DNA from: Arenimonas sp.
Lineage (GTDB): Bacteria > Pseudomonadota > Gammaproteobacteria > Xanthomonadales > Xanthomonadaceae
Assembly (NCBI GenBank): GCA_003497545.1
Contig: DNNT01000126.1
Coordinates: 12,209-19,017, forward strand
DNA: 6,809 bases
Reading direction: 5' to 3'
Shown here: positions 1 through 6,028 of the stretch, one piece after another
How the letters are laid out: the number at the start of each line of letters is the position of its first letter
How positions within the stretch are numbered: the stretch's first letter is position 1
Notes under the pieces: model-generated
The model's database searches: none
What the model saw: the letters and a program-made list of their open reading frames with translations, nothing else
Told to the model about the DNA's origin: nothing
Program-made: the position numbers and the translations under genes

Positions 1-141
1 GCCGGTGGAGCCGGCGACGACCACGGCGGCGGTGCCGCCTTCGAGCTGGGCGTCGAGCAGGCGCTGCCAGGCGTCGTAATCGGGCGCGCCGGAGGCCGTG
101 AACGGCGTCGCCAGCGCGGTGATGCTGCCGGAAAGGTGCAA
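1..141 (-). CDS. dapA: 4-hydroxy-tetrahydrodipicolinate synthase, N-terminal part (cut by window edge)
   Basis: DapA condenses pyruvate with aspartate semialdehyde, the first committed step of the diaminopimelate/lysine pathway, in the cytosol. The minus strand reads 47 codons without a stop into the window edge. The peptide begins [14 protein letters not shown], the typical DapA/NAL family opening (strand 1 of the TIM barrel with the ALATPF motif), and ends VVVAGSTG, matching the family G(S/T)TGE motif whose threonines help bind pyruvate. The catalytic lysine lies outside the window. I place the start at a TTG (complement of 139-141): no in-frame ATG or GTG lies just upstream, homology begins there, and AAGG sits 8 nt before it. 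It is divergent from gcvR, the same arrangement as in E. coli. The identity is well supported by the N-terminal motif and by synteny; the exact start is likely but unproven. Confidence 0.9.
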   Translation of the reverse strand, partial: MHLSGSITALATPFTASGAPDYDAWQRLLDAQLEGGTAAVVVAGSTG

Positions 142-149
142 AGTAAGGG

Positions 150-153
150 CCTT
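150..153 (-). promoter_or_regulatory. Ribosome binding site supporting the dapA TTG start
   Basis: On the minus strand, AAGG lies 8 nt before the proposed TTG codon. It is a short but well-spaced Shine-Dalgarno match, and it supports TTG because no ATG or GTG is available in frame nearby. Confidence 0.5.
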
Positions 154-169
154 GCGGGAAGATTGGCCG

Positions 170-199
170 ATGTTACTTGCGGCCGGAAAGCGGCGGCAA
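170..199 (-). promoter_or_regulatory. Candidate sigma70-type promoter for dapA
   Basis: On the minus strand, TTGCCG (complement of 194-199, 3 of 6 to TTGACA) is followed after 18 nt by TAACAT (complement of 170-175, 4 of 6 to TATAAT). Transcription would begin near 163, leaving about 22 nt of leader before the TTG start. The -35 box falls within one arm of the inverted repeat at 175-201. The call rests on consensus similarity and position only. Confidence 0.35.
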
Positions 200-201
200 G
201 T
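175..201. repeat. Imperfect inverted repeat in the dapA-gcvR intergenic region
   Basis: The arms ACTTGCGGCCG (175-185) and CGGCGGCAAGT (191-201) are reverse complements at 10 of 11 positions (one G-G mismatch, 181/195), separated by GAAAG. The outer arms contain the TTGC core of both candidate -35 boxes, so the repeat makes the two divergent promoters near mirror images. It could be an operator for a dimeric regulator, a hairpin in a transcript crossing it, or just promoter symmetry. The repeat itself is seen directly; any role is inference. Confidence 0.6.
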
Positions 202-206
202 ATGCT
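177..206 (+). promoter_or_regulatory. Candidate sigma70-type promoter for gcvR-bcp
   Basis: TTGCGG (177-182, 3 of 6 to the -35 consensus) is followed after 18 nt by TATGCT (201-206, 4 of 6 to the -10 consensus). Transcription would start near 213, about 44 nt before the proposed gcvR TTG. It lies back to back with, and overlaps, the candidate dapA promoter. A start here would rule out the longer gcvR reading from the ATG at 170. Prediction by eye only. Confidence 0.35.
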
Positions 207-245
207 GGCTTCGAACCTTCCGCGCGCCCCACGGCGCGCCGCCAC

Positions 246-249
246 GGAA
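246..249 (+). promoter_or_regulatory. Ribosome binding site supporting the gcvR TTG start
   Basis: GGAA sits 7 nt before the TTG at 257-259, a suitable distance. It favours that codon over the in-frame ATG at 170, whose extra residues lie in the promoter region and resemble no ACT-domain sequence. Confidence 0.45.
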
Positions 250-256
250 CACCGAA

Positions 257-817
257 TTGACCGACCCTGCCGCGCGCCCTGCCGCCAACGAGAACCACCT
301 GCTGATCAGCGCGTACACCACGCATCCGCAGTCGCCGCTGCTGGCCGTCACCCGCCGCATTTCCGACAGTGGCTGCAACCTGGTGGACGCGCGCCTGTCC
401 ACCGTGGGTCGCGACGTGTCCGTGACCGCCCTGGCCACCGGCTCCTGGGACGCCGTGGCCAAGCTCGAGGCCATGCTCACCCGGCTCGAGCGCGAGGAAG
501 GCTTCAAGCTGGTCTGGTACCGCACCGGCCCCAAGGCCCTGCAGTCGAACCTGCTGCCCTACATCGTCGAGGTGGTGGCGGCCGACAAACCCGGCATCCT
601 GTTCCAGCTGGCCGATTTCTTCGACCGCCAGGGCATCACCGTGGAAAGCCTGCACAGCTCGCGCTACCGGGCCATGCAGACCGGCGCCGACATGTTCTCG
701 GCCCAGGTCACCATCGGCATCCCGGCGAACATGCACATCGCCGCGCTGCGCGACGATTTCCTCGAGTTCTGCGACCACCTCAACCTCGACGCCATCATGG
801 ACCCGATGAAGTTCTGA
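257..817 (+). CDS. gcvR: Glycine cleavage system repressor-like double-ACT protein (GcvR)
   Basis: This is a 186-residue soluble protein with two ACT domains (about residues 14-90 and 101-180), close in size to E. coli GcvR (about 190). The second domain opens with [14 protein letters not shown], the usual ligand-sensing beta-strand and loop of ACT domains. In E. coli, GcvR binds GcvA and, without glycine, keeps the gcv operon repressed. Whether a GcvA partner exists here cannot be seen, so regulatory ACT protein is the safe call. An open frame continues upstream to an ATG at 170 and another at 98, but those versions would add low-complexity sequence overlapping the promoter region or dapA. 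I prefer TTG at 257, where the [20 protein letters not shown] opening begins and a GGAA lies 7 nt upstream. bcp follows 7 nt after the stop, with its ribosome site over this stop codon. Synteny with dapA and bcp supports the name. Confidence 0.88.
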   Translation: MTDPAARPAANENHLLISAYTTHPQSPLLAVTRRISDSGCNLVDARLSTVGRDVSVTALATGSWDAVAKLEAMLTRLEREEGFKLVWYRTGPKALQSNLLPYIVEVVAADKPGILFQLADFFDRQGITVESLHSSRYRAMQTGADMFSAQVTIGIPANMHIAALRDDFLEFCDHLNLDAIMDPMKF

Positions 818-824
818 GGAACCG

Positions 825-1307
825 ATGATCGAAACCGGCGACAAGACCCCCGACCTGGCCCTCACCCTCGGCAGCGGCGCGTCCGCCCGGCTCTCCGATT
901 ACCGCGGCAAGTGGCTGGTGCTGTATTTCTACCCCAAGGATTCCACGCCCGGCTGCACCACCGAGGGCCTGGACTTCAACGCCCAGCTCACCGCCTTCCG
1001 CCGCGCGAAGTGCGAAGTGCTCGGCGTCTCGCGCGACTCGGTGAAGTCGCACGCCAACTTCTGCGCCAAGCAGGGCTTCCGCTTCGACCTCGTGTCGGAC
1101 GCCGATGAAACCGTCTGCAACGCCTTCGGTGTCATCAAAGAGAAGAACATGTATGGCAGGAAGGTGCTTGGCATCGAGCGCAGCACCTTCCTGCTCGACC
1201 CGGACGGCCGGGTCGCCCAGGCCTGGCGCGGCGTGAAGGTGCCCGGCCACGCCGACGCCGTGTTCGAAGCGCTCAGGCAACACCAGCAGGCCGCCAAGGC
1301 AAAGTGA
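825..1307 (+). CDS. bcp: Thiol peroxidase of the PrxQ/BCP family
   Basis: This 160-residue cytosolic peroxiredoxin reduces hydrogen peroxide and organic hydroperoxides using thioredoxin-type donors. The fold is covered end to end, at normal family length. The active-site motif PxxxTxxC is intact (Pro37, Thr41, peroxidatic Cys44 in STPGCTTE), and the conserved distal Arg is Arg119 (GIERSTF). Position 49, where E. coli BCP has its nearby resolving cysteine, is Leu. Instead Cys80 lies 36 residues after Cys44, matching the spacing known for Xylella and Xanthomonas PrxQ, where the helix-3 cysteine resolves. An atypical two-Cys mechanism is therefore expected. Cys63 and Cys98 are extra cysteines of unknown role. 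The ATG at 825 is preceded by TGAGGA (815-820), overlapping the gcvR stop, which suggests co-transcription and coupled translation with gcvR. Confidence 0.96.
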   Translation: MIETGDKTPDLALTLGSGASARLSDYRGKWLVLYFYPKDSTPGCTTEGLDFNAQLTAFRRAKCEVLGVSRDSVKSHANFCAKQGFRFDLVSDADETVCNAFGVIKEKNMYGRKVLGIERSTFLLDPDGRVAQAWRGVKVPGHADAVFEALRQHQQAAKAK

Positions 1308-1327
1308 CCCACTCCGCGTACATCCCC

Positions 1328-1358
1328 GCCGCCGACTCGCCCCGCGAGCCTCGGCGGC
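1328..1358 (+). terminator. GC-rich hairpin after bcp, possible terminator
   Basis: Arm 1328-1339 pairs with 1345-1358: an 8-bp outer stem (GCCGCCGA with TCGGCGGC), then CTCG with CGAG around the loop CCCCG, with a two-base CC bulge at 1349-1350. It lies 20 nt after the bcp stop. The sequence that follows (CTCCGTCCTTTCC) is pyrimidine-rich but has no real T-run, so intrinsic termination would be weak. It could instead be an mRNA 3'-end stabiliser. The pairing is seen directly; the function is inferred. Confidence 0.5.
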
Positions 1359-1370
1359 TCCGTCCTTTCC

Positions 1371-1384
1371 GGGGTGAAAACCCC
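1371..1384 (+). promoter_or_regulatory. Short GAAA-tetraloop hairpin in the phoH leader
   Basis: GGGGT (1371-1375) pairs perfectly with ACCCC (1380-1384) around a GAAA loop, a GNRA-type tetraloop. It ends 15 nt before the phoH ATG and 6 nt before the purine stretch GAGAAG that may serve as ribosome binding site. It could affect translation start or protect the mRNA 5' end, but a 5-bp stem can arise by chance in GC-rich DNA. Confidence 0.35.
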
Positions 1385-1399
1385 TAGCCCGAGAAGCCC

Positions 1400-2797
1400 A
1401 TGACCCGATCCAAGCGCATCTACGTCCTGGACACCAACGTGCTGATGCACGACCCCACCGCGCTGTTCAAGTTCGAGGAGCACGACGTCTTCATCCCGAT
1501 GATGGTGTTGGAGGAGCTGGACAACGGCAAGAAGGGCCACTCGGAAGCCAGCCGAAACGCGCGCCAGGTCAGCCGCTTCCTCAACGAGATCATCGAGGCG
1601 CACGGCACGGGCGGCATCGAGGACGGCGTGAAGCTGGTGCGGCCGCAGGGCCTGCAGCTGCGCGCCTCCGAGGCCATCGGCCGACTGCTGTTCCAGCTGC
1701 GCCCGGTGGAAGTGGGCAAGCGCTTCGGCCTGGTGCTGCCGGACAACCAGATCCTGGGCTCCATCCTGCAGCTGATCGAGGACAACCCCGGCGTGCCCGT
1801 GGTGCTGGTGTCCAAGGACATCAACCTGCGCATCAAGGCCTCGATCTCGGGCGTGAAGTCGGAGGACTACGAAAACGACCGCGCCATCGACGACTTCAAC
1901 CTGCTCTTCACCGGCGCGACCGAGCTGCCGGCCGATTTCTGGGAGCGGCACGAAGGCAACCTGCGCAGCTGGACCGACCGCGGCCGCACCTTCTACGAAG
2001 TGCGCCGCACCGCCGACGACGGCTGGTACCCGAACCAGTTCCTGTTCATGCCCGGCGACGACGAAGTGGAAATGAAGGTCGCGCGCCTGGACGACGACAA
2101 GGCCGTGCTGCAGATCGTCGACGACTTCCGCGCCCCGCAGCACCAGGTCTGGGGCATCAACGCGCGCAACCGCGAGCAGAACTTCGCCTTCAACGCGCTG
2201 ATGGACCCGGAGATCGACTTCGTCACCCTGCTCGGCACCGCCGGCACCGGCAAGACCCTGCTGGCGCTGGCCGCGGGCCTGACCCAGACGATGGACATCC
2301 AGCGCTACCGCGAGATCATCATGACCCGCGCCACGGTGAGCGTGGGCGAGGACATCGGCTTCCTGCCGGGCACGGAAGAGGAAAAGATGACGCCGTGGAT
2401 GGGCGCGCTCACCGACAACCTCGAAGTGCTCACCCACACCGAGGACCACGGCAGCTGGGGCCGCGGCGCCACCAACGAACTGCTGGCCAGCCGCATCAAG
2501 ATCCGCTCGATGAACTTCATGCGCGGGCGCACCTTCCTCAACCGCTGGGTGATCGTGGACGAGGCGCAGAACCTCACGCCCAAGCAGATGAAGACGCTCA
2601 TCACCCGCGCCGGCCCGGGCACCAAGATCATCTGCATGGGCAACGTCGAGCAGATCGACACGCCCTACCTCACCGAAACCACCTCGGGCCTGACCTACGC
2701 CGTGGACCGCTTCAAGAACTGGAACCACAGCGCGCACATCACCCTGCGCCGCGGCGAGCGTTCGCGCCTGGCCGACTACGCCTCCGAGGTGCTCTGA
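1400..2797 (+). CDS. phoH: PIN-PhoH family ATPase, predicted RNase/RNA helicase (PhoH2-like)
   Basis: This 465-residue cytosolic protein has two domains. The N-terminal PIN nuclease domain (about 6-150) starts with YVLDTNVL and keeps acidic residues expected at a metal-dependent active site: Asp11, Glu38/Glu39 in VLEELD, Asp115 in LPDNQIL and Asp140 in SKDINL. The C-terminal PhoH ATPase domain (about 255-460) has Walker A GTAGTGKT (279-286) and Walker B VIVDEAQN (384-391). The domain order and length match the PhoH2 class, including Bacillus YlaK and mycobacterial PhoH2, for which RNA-cleaving and unwinding activity has been described. It is not the shorter PIN-less YbeZ. All key motifs look intact, so an active enzyme is inferred; its RNA targets are unknown. 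The ATG at 1400 has only a weak site, GAGAAG, 3 nt upstream. The stop is 4 nt from the next gene, which suggests an operon. Confidence 0.95.
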   Translation: MTRSKRIYVLDTNVLMHDPTALFKFEEHDVFIPMMVLEELDNGKKGHSEASRNARQVSRFLNEIIEAHGTGGIEDGVKLVRPQGLQLRASEAIGRLLFQLRPVEVGKRFGLVLPDNQILGSILQLIEDNPGVPVVLVSKDINLRIKASISGVKSEDYENDRAIDDFNLLFTGATELPADFWERHEGNLRSWTDRGRTFYEVRRTADDGWYPNQFLFMPGDDEVEMKVARLDDDKAVLQIVDDFRAPQHQVWGINARNREQNFAFNALMDPEIDFVTLLGTAGTGKTLLALAAGLTQTMDIQRYREIIMTRATVSVGEDIGFLPGTEEEKMTPWMGALTDNLEVLTHTEDHGSWGRGATNELLASRIKIRSMNFMRGRTFLNRWVIVDEAQNLTPKQMKTLITRAGPGTKIICMGNVEQIDTPYLTETTSGLTYAVDRFKNWNHSAHITLRRGERSRLADYASEVL

Positions 2798-2801
2798 GGC
2801 C

Positions 2802-3482
2802 ATGGCGGAGCGGCTGGCCACCTGGGTCTGGGTCGGCGCCTCGGCGCTGGCCGTGGTCGCGGGCATGGTGAACGTGGTGGGCTACCTGGGCTTCGAGCAC
2901 CAGGCCATCACCCACCTCACCGGCACCACCACGCTGTTCGGCGCGGCGCTGGCCGAAGGGCGCGGCACCGCGGCCGGGCAGCTGGCGGGCATGGTGCTGG
3001 CCTTCGTGGGCGGCGCGGCGCTCGGCGGCCTGCTCATCCAGGACAGCGTGCTGCGACTGGGACGGCGCTACGGCGTGGCGCTGGCCATCGAGGCGGCGAT
3101 GCTGGCCGCGGCAGTGCCCTTGTTCCAGCGCGGCCTGTTCGCGGGGCCGCTGCTGGCGGCCGGGGCCATCGGCCTGCAAAACGCCATGGCCACCACCTAC
3201 AGCGGCGCGGTGGTGCGCACCTCGCACGTCAGCGGCATGTTCACCGACCTGGGCATCATGGTGGGCCACGCGCTGCGCGGGCTGCCGGTGGCGCGGCGGC
3301 GGCTGTGGCTGTGCCTGGTGATCATCAGCAGTTTCCTGGGCGGCGGCGTGCTCGGCGCGCTGGCCTTCGGCCACTGGCAATACGCGGCGCTGTACCTGCC
3401 GGCGGCGCTCACCGGCGCCACTGGCCTCGGTTACGCGGTCTATCGCCACCGGCAGGTGGTCGCGGGCACAATCGCGCCATGA
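2802..3482 (+). CDS. DUF1275 (YoaK-like) integral membrane protein of unknown function
   Basis: This 226-residue protein is very hydrophobic, with about six predicted membrane helices (near residues 8-30, 58-78, 88-108, 112-130, 165-190 and 194-213). Family hallmarks are visible: [21 protein letters not shown] near the N-terminus, and the conserved block with LQNAM (125-129) and [13 protein letters not shown] (139-151). Family members are mostly uncharacterised inner-membrane proteins, and I assign no substrate. Arg and His residues cluster at loops such as RRR (165-167), as expected for cytoplasmic ends. The ATG at 2802 is the only sensible start; GAGG, overlapping the phoH stop, sits just 2 nt before it, so translation probably depends on coupling to phoH. 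Its stop overlaps the thiD start (ATGA). Confidence 0.85.
   Translation: MAERLATWVWVGASALAVVAGMVNVVGYLGFEHQAITHLTGTTTLFGAALAEGRGTAAGQLAGMVLAFVGGAALGGLLIQDSVLRLGRRYGVALAIEAAMLAAAVPLFQRGLFAGPLLAAGAIGLQNAMATTYSGAVVRTSHVSGMFTDLGIMVGHALRGLPVARRRLWLCLVIISSFLGGGVLGALAFGHWQYAALYLPAALTGATGLGYAVYRHRQVVAGTIAP
3443..3472 (+). promoter_or_regulatory. Candidate internal promoter giving a leaderless thiD mRNA
   Basis: TCGCCA (3443-3448, 4 of 6 to TTGACA) is followed after 18 nt by CACAAT (3467-3472, 4 of 6 to TATAAT), all within the last codons of the DUF1275 gene. The expected transcription start, 7 nt after the -10 box, coincides with the A of the thiD ATG at 3479. thiD has no visible Shine-Dalgarno sequence. 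This fits a leaderless transcript, but translational coupling through the ATGA overlap explains it equally well. Confidence 0.3.
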
Positions 3483-4300
3483 GCCACCGCACCGTCTGCG
3501 CCCTGACCATCGCCGGCTCCGATTCCGGCGGCGGTGCCGGCATCCAGGCCGACCTCAAGAGCTTCGCCGCGCACCACGTGCACGGCCTGAGCGCGCTGGC
3601 CGCGCTCACCGCCCAGCACACCCGCGGCGTCACCGCGGTGCACGTGCCGCCGGCCGACTTCCTGCGCGCCCAGATCGACGCCTGCTTCGACGACTTCCGC
3701 ATCGGCGCGGTGAAGCTGGGCATGCTGGCCACCGCCGACATCATCCACGCCGTGGCCGACGCGCTCGAGGCGCACCGGCCCGCCGCCGTGGTGCTCGACC
3801 CGGTGATGGTGGCCACCTCCGGCGCCAAGCTGCTGGCCGACGACGCCCTGCAGGCCCTGCGCGAACGCCTGCTGCCGCTGGCCACCGTGCTCACGCCCAA
3901 CATCCCCGAGGCCGAACTGCTGCTCGGCCACGCCATTCCCGACGACGAAGCCGCCGAAGCCGCGCTGGTCGAGCTGCTGGCGCTCGATGCGAAAGCCGTG
4001 CTGCTCAAGGGCGGCCACCTGCCCGGCACCGGCGCCATGGTGGACCGCTTCGACGACGGCCACGTGCTGCTCGAATTCGAACACCCGCGCCTGGACATCG
4101 AAGGCCACGGCACCGGCTGCACCCTGGCCTCGGCCATCGCCGCCAACCTGTGCCGCGGCCAGGCGCTGCCCGAGGCCTGTGCCAACGCCACCGACTACGT
4201 GGCCGGCGCGCTGGCGAATGCGTATCGCCCCGGCAAGGGCAGGGCCGCGGTACTCGACCACTTCTGGTGGCTCGCCAAGGGCCGGCCGCAGGCGCCATGA
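3479..4300 (+). CDS. thiD: Hydroxymethylpyrimidine/phosphomethylpyrimidine kinase
   Basis: ThiD phosphorylates HMP and then HMP-phosphate, making the pyrimidine diphosphate that ThiE joins to the thiazole in thiamine synthesis; it acts in the cytosol. The 273-residue length is normal, and ribokinase-fold motifs run the full length: substrate-binding [16 protein letters not shown] (10-25), DPVMVATSG (107-115), [10 protein letters not shown] (139-148), LLKGGH (175-180), and the GTGC anion-hole motif (211-214), with Cys214 in the catalytic-base position typical of ThiD. No ThiE fusion is present and no other thiamine gene lies in the window. The ATG at 3479 overlaps the preceding stop by 4 bp, and the frame continues open upstream only as antecedent noise. 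No TPP riboswitch sequence is seen nearby. The ATGA overlaps at both ends place it inside a coupled gene string. Confidence 0.96.
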   Translation: MSHRTVCALTIAGSDSGGGAGIQADLKSFAAHHVHGLSALAALTAQHTRGVTAVHVPPADFLRAQIDACFDDFRIGAVKLGMLATADIIHAVADALEAHRPAAVVLDPVMVATSGAKLLADDALQALRERLLPLATVLTPNIPEAELLLGHAIPDDEAAEAALVELLALDAKAVLLKGGHLPGTGAMVDRFDDGHVLLEFEHPRLDIEGHGTGCTLASAIAANLCRGQALPEACANATDYVAGALANAYRPGKGRAAVLDHFWWLAKGRPQAP

Positions 4301-5997
4301 ACCCCCTGCCCCCGCGCAGTACGCCCGTCTTCCAGCCCAAGCTGCTGACGATGCTGCGCGAGGGCTACGACGCCGCCACGCTGCGCGCCGACGCCGTCGC
4401 CGGCCTCACCGTGGCGGTGGTGGCGCTGCCGCTGGCGATGGCCCTGGCGGTGGCCAGCGGCGCCGACCCGGCCACGGGCCTGGCCACCGCCATCGTCGCC
4501 GGCTTCCTGATTTCCGCGCTCGGCGGTTCGCGCTTCCAGATCGGCGGCCCCACCGGCGCCTTCATCCCCATCGTCTACGCCATCATCGCCACCCACGGCT
4601 TCGACGGCCTGGTGCTGGCCACCGCCATGGCCGGCGTGTTGCTGGTGCTGGCCGGCCTGCTGCGGGTGGGCGCGCTGATGAAATACATGCCGCAGCCGCT
4701 GGTGACCGGCTTCACCGCCGGCATCGCGGTGATCATCTTCGCCAGCCAGTTGCAGGAGCTGCTGGGCCTGCCGCTGCGCGACGTGCCGGCGGCCTTCCTG
4801 CCGAAGCTGCAGGTGCTGGCCGCGAACCTCGGCGGCTTCAACCCCTGGGCGCTCGGCCTGGCGCTGGGCTGCGTGGCGGTGATCCTGGGGCTGCGCCGGC
4901 TGTCGGCGGCGACGCCGGGATTCCTGGTGGCGGTGGTGCTGGCCTCGGCCGCGGTGGCCTTGTTCAACCTGCCGGTGGACACCATCGGCTCGCGCTTCGG
5001 CGGCATTCCCAGTGCGCTGCCCACGTTCCGGCTGCCGGAGCTGGGAGCGGCGCGGCTGCTGGAACTGTTGCCCGCGGCCTTCACCATCGCCTTCCTCGCC
5101 GGCGTCGAATCGCTGCTCTCGGCCGTGGTGGCCGACGGCATGACCGGCGCGAAACACCGCTCGAACACCGAGCTCGTCGCCCAGGGCGCGGCGAATGTCG
5201 GTTCGGCGCTGTTCGGCGGGCTGCCGGCCACCGGCGCCATCGCCCGCACCGCCACCAACATCCGCGCCGGCGGCCGCACGCCGGTGGCGGGCATGCTGCA
5301 CGCGGGCTTCCTGCTGCTTTTCGTGCTGGTGGCCGCGCCGCTGGCCAGCTACGTGCCGCTGCCGGCGCTGGCCGGCGTGCTGGTGGTGGTGGCCTGGAAC
5401 ATGAGCGAACACGGCGCCTTCCGGCACATCCTGCGCGCGGCGCCGCGCGGCGACCGGCTGGTGCTGCTGCTCACTTTCCTGCTCACGGTGTTCGTGGACC
5501 TGACGCTCGCCATCGAAGTGGGCATGGTGGTGGCGGCCTTCGCCTTCATGCACCGGATGGCGGGGCTGTTCGAAGTGAGTTCGGGCGTGAAGCTGTTCGA
5601 GGCGGGCGACGAGGACGAGGCCGGCGCGGACGCCGGCCAGCGCGCGGCGCTGCCCGAGGGCGTGGAGGTGTTCCGCTTCAGCGGCCCGCTGTTCTTCGGC
5701 GCGGCCAACCGGCTCGACAACCTGATGGACCGTTTCCCCACCCCGCCCAGGGTCTTCATCCTGCGCATGGGCCAGGTGCCCTTCGTCGACGCCAGCGGCG
5801 TGCATGCCCTGCACGCGCTGGCCGAACGCTGCCGGCGCCAGGGCATCGTGCTGGTAGTGTCGGGCCTGCAGCCGCAGCCCACCGAGGTGCTCGACCGCAT
5901 GCACCTGCCGCACGCCGGCCTGGTGCACCGCGTGCCCGACTTCGCGGCCGCGCTGGCGCTGGCCCGGACGCTGGCCGCGCCCCCCGGCATGGGCTAG
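4297..5997 (+). CDS. SulP (SLC26-like) anion permease with C-terminal STAS domain
   Basis: This 566-residue inner-membrane transporter has a hydrophobic core at about residues 30-425 and a cytoplasmic STAS domain at about 454-560. SulP features include the VVALPLAMALAVASG segment (41-54), the GGSRFQIGGPTGAF stretch (76-89) of the substrate site, and GVESLLSAVVADGMTG (269-284), holding a conserved glutamate (Glu272). The STAS domain has FSGPLFFGAA (461-470) and DASG (498-501), aligning with the anti-sigma-antagonist serine loop. A short acidic, Gly/Ala-rich linker (about 437-448) joins the parts. Relatives carry sulfate, bicarbonate or dicarboxylates; the sequence does not settle which, and no sulfate-assimilation or carbonic anhydrase gene lies beside it. 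Start choice: the ATG at 4297 overlaps the thiD stop (ATGA), and the open frame upstream of it lies in thiD coding sequence. No clear ribosome site, so coupling to thiD is likely. It ends in TAG, the only amber stop among the complete genes here. Confidence 0.93.
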   Translation: MNPLPPRSTPVFQPKLLTMLREGYDAATLRADAVAGLTVAVVALPLAMALAVASGADPATGLATAIVAGFLISALGGSRFQIGGPTGAFIPIVYAIIATHGFDGLVLATAMAGVLLVLAGLLRVGALMKYMPQPLVTGFTAGIAVIIFASQLQELLGLPLRDVPAAFLPKLQVLAANLGGFNPWALGLALGCVAVILGLRRLSAATPGFLVAVVLASAAVALFNLPVDTIGSRFGGIPSALPTFRLPELGAARLLELLPAAFTIAFLAGVESLLSAVVADGMTGAKHRSNTELVAQGAANVGSALFGGLPATGAIARTATNIRAGGRTPVAGMLHAGFLLLFVLVAAPLASYVPLPALAGVLVVVAWNMSEHGAFRHILRAAPRGDRLVLLLTFLLTVFVDLTLAIEVGMVVAAFAFMHRMAGLFEVSSGVKLFEAGDEDEAGADAGQRAALPEGVEVFRFSGPLFFGAANRLDNLMDRFPTPPRVFILRMGQVPFVDASGVHALHALAERCRRQGIVLVVSGLQPQPTEVLDRMHLPHAGLVHRVPDFAAALALARTLAAPPGMG

Positions 5998-6000
5998 CAT
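5971..6000 (+). promoter_or_regulatory. Weak candidate promoter ahead of the BI-1/YccA gene
   Basis: CTGGCC (5971-5976, 3 of 6) and TAGCAT (5995-6000, 4 of 6 to TATAAT) are 18 nt apart. The -10 box contains the sulP TAG stop. Transcription would start near 6007, about 22 nt before the next ATG. The match is weak, but the 31-nt gap and the strong ribosome site suggest this gene may be transcribed on its own. Confidence 0.28.
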
Positions 6001-6028
6001 CCGGGCACCACGCCACCGGAGTTCCACG

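Noticed and set aside
98..256. N-terminal extension of gcvR from the ATG at 98 or 170
   Set aside because: The added residues lack ACT homology, overlap dapA or the candidate promoters, and a TTG with a well-placed GGAA fits the family start better.
929..2866. Long minus-strand open frame (645 codons) opposite bcp and phoH
   Set aside because: It runs antisense to two genes with unmistakable catalytic motifs, and its translation is biased to Ala, Gly, Arg, His, Gln and Val with no recognisable domain. This is the usual result of few stop codons opposite GC-rich genes.
3300..3478. TPP riboswitch ahead of thiD
   Set aside because: The region is coding sequence of the DUF1275 gene and I see no conserved THI-box core such as CUGAGA in the right context.
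5576..5650. Acidic/Gly-Ala stretch in the SulP gene as a frameshift or inserted domain
   Set aside because: The frame is continuous and both the membrane core and the STAS domain are complete. A charged linker at this junction is normal for the family.
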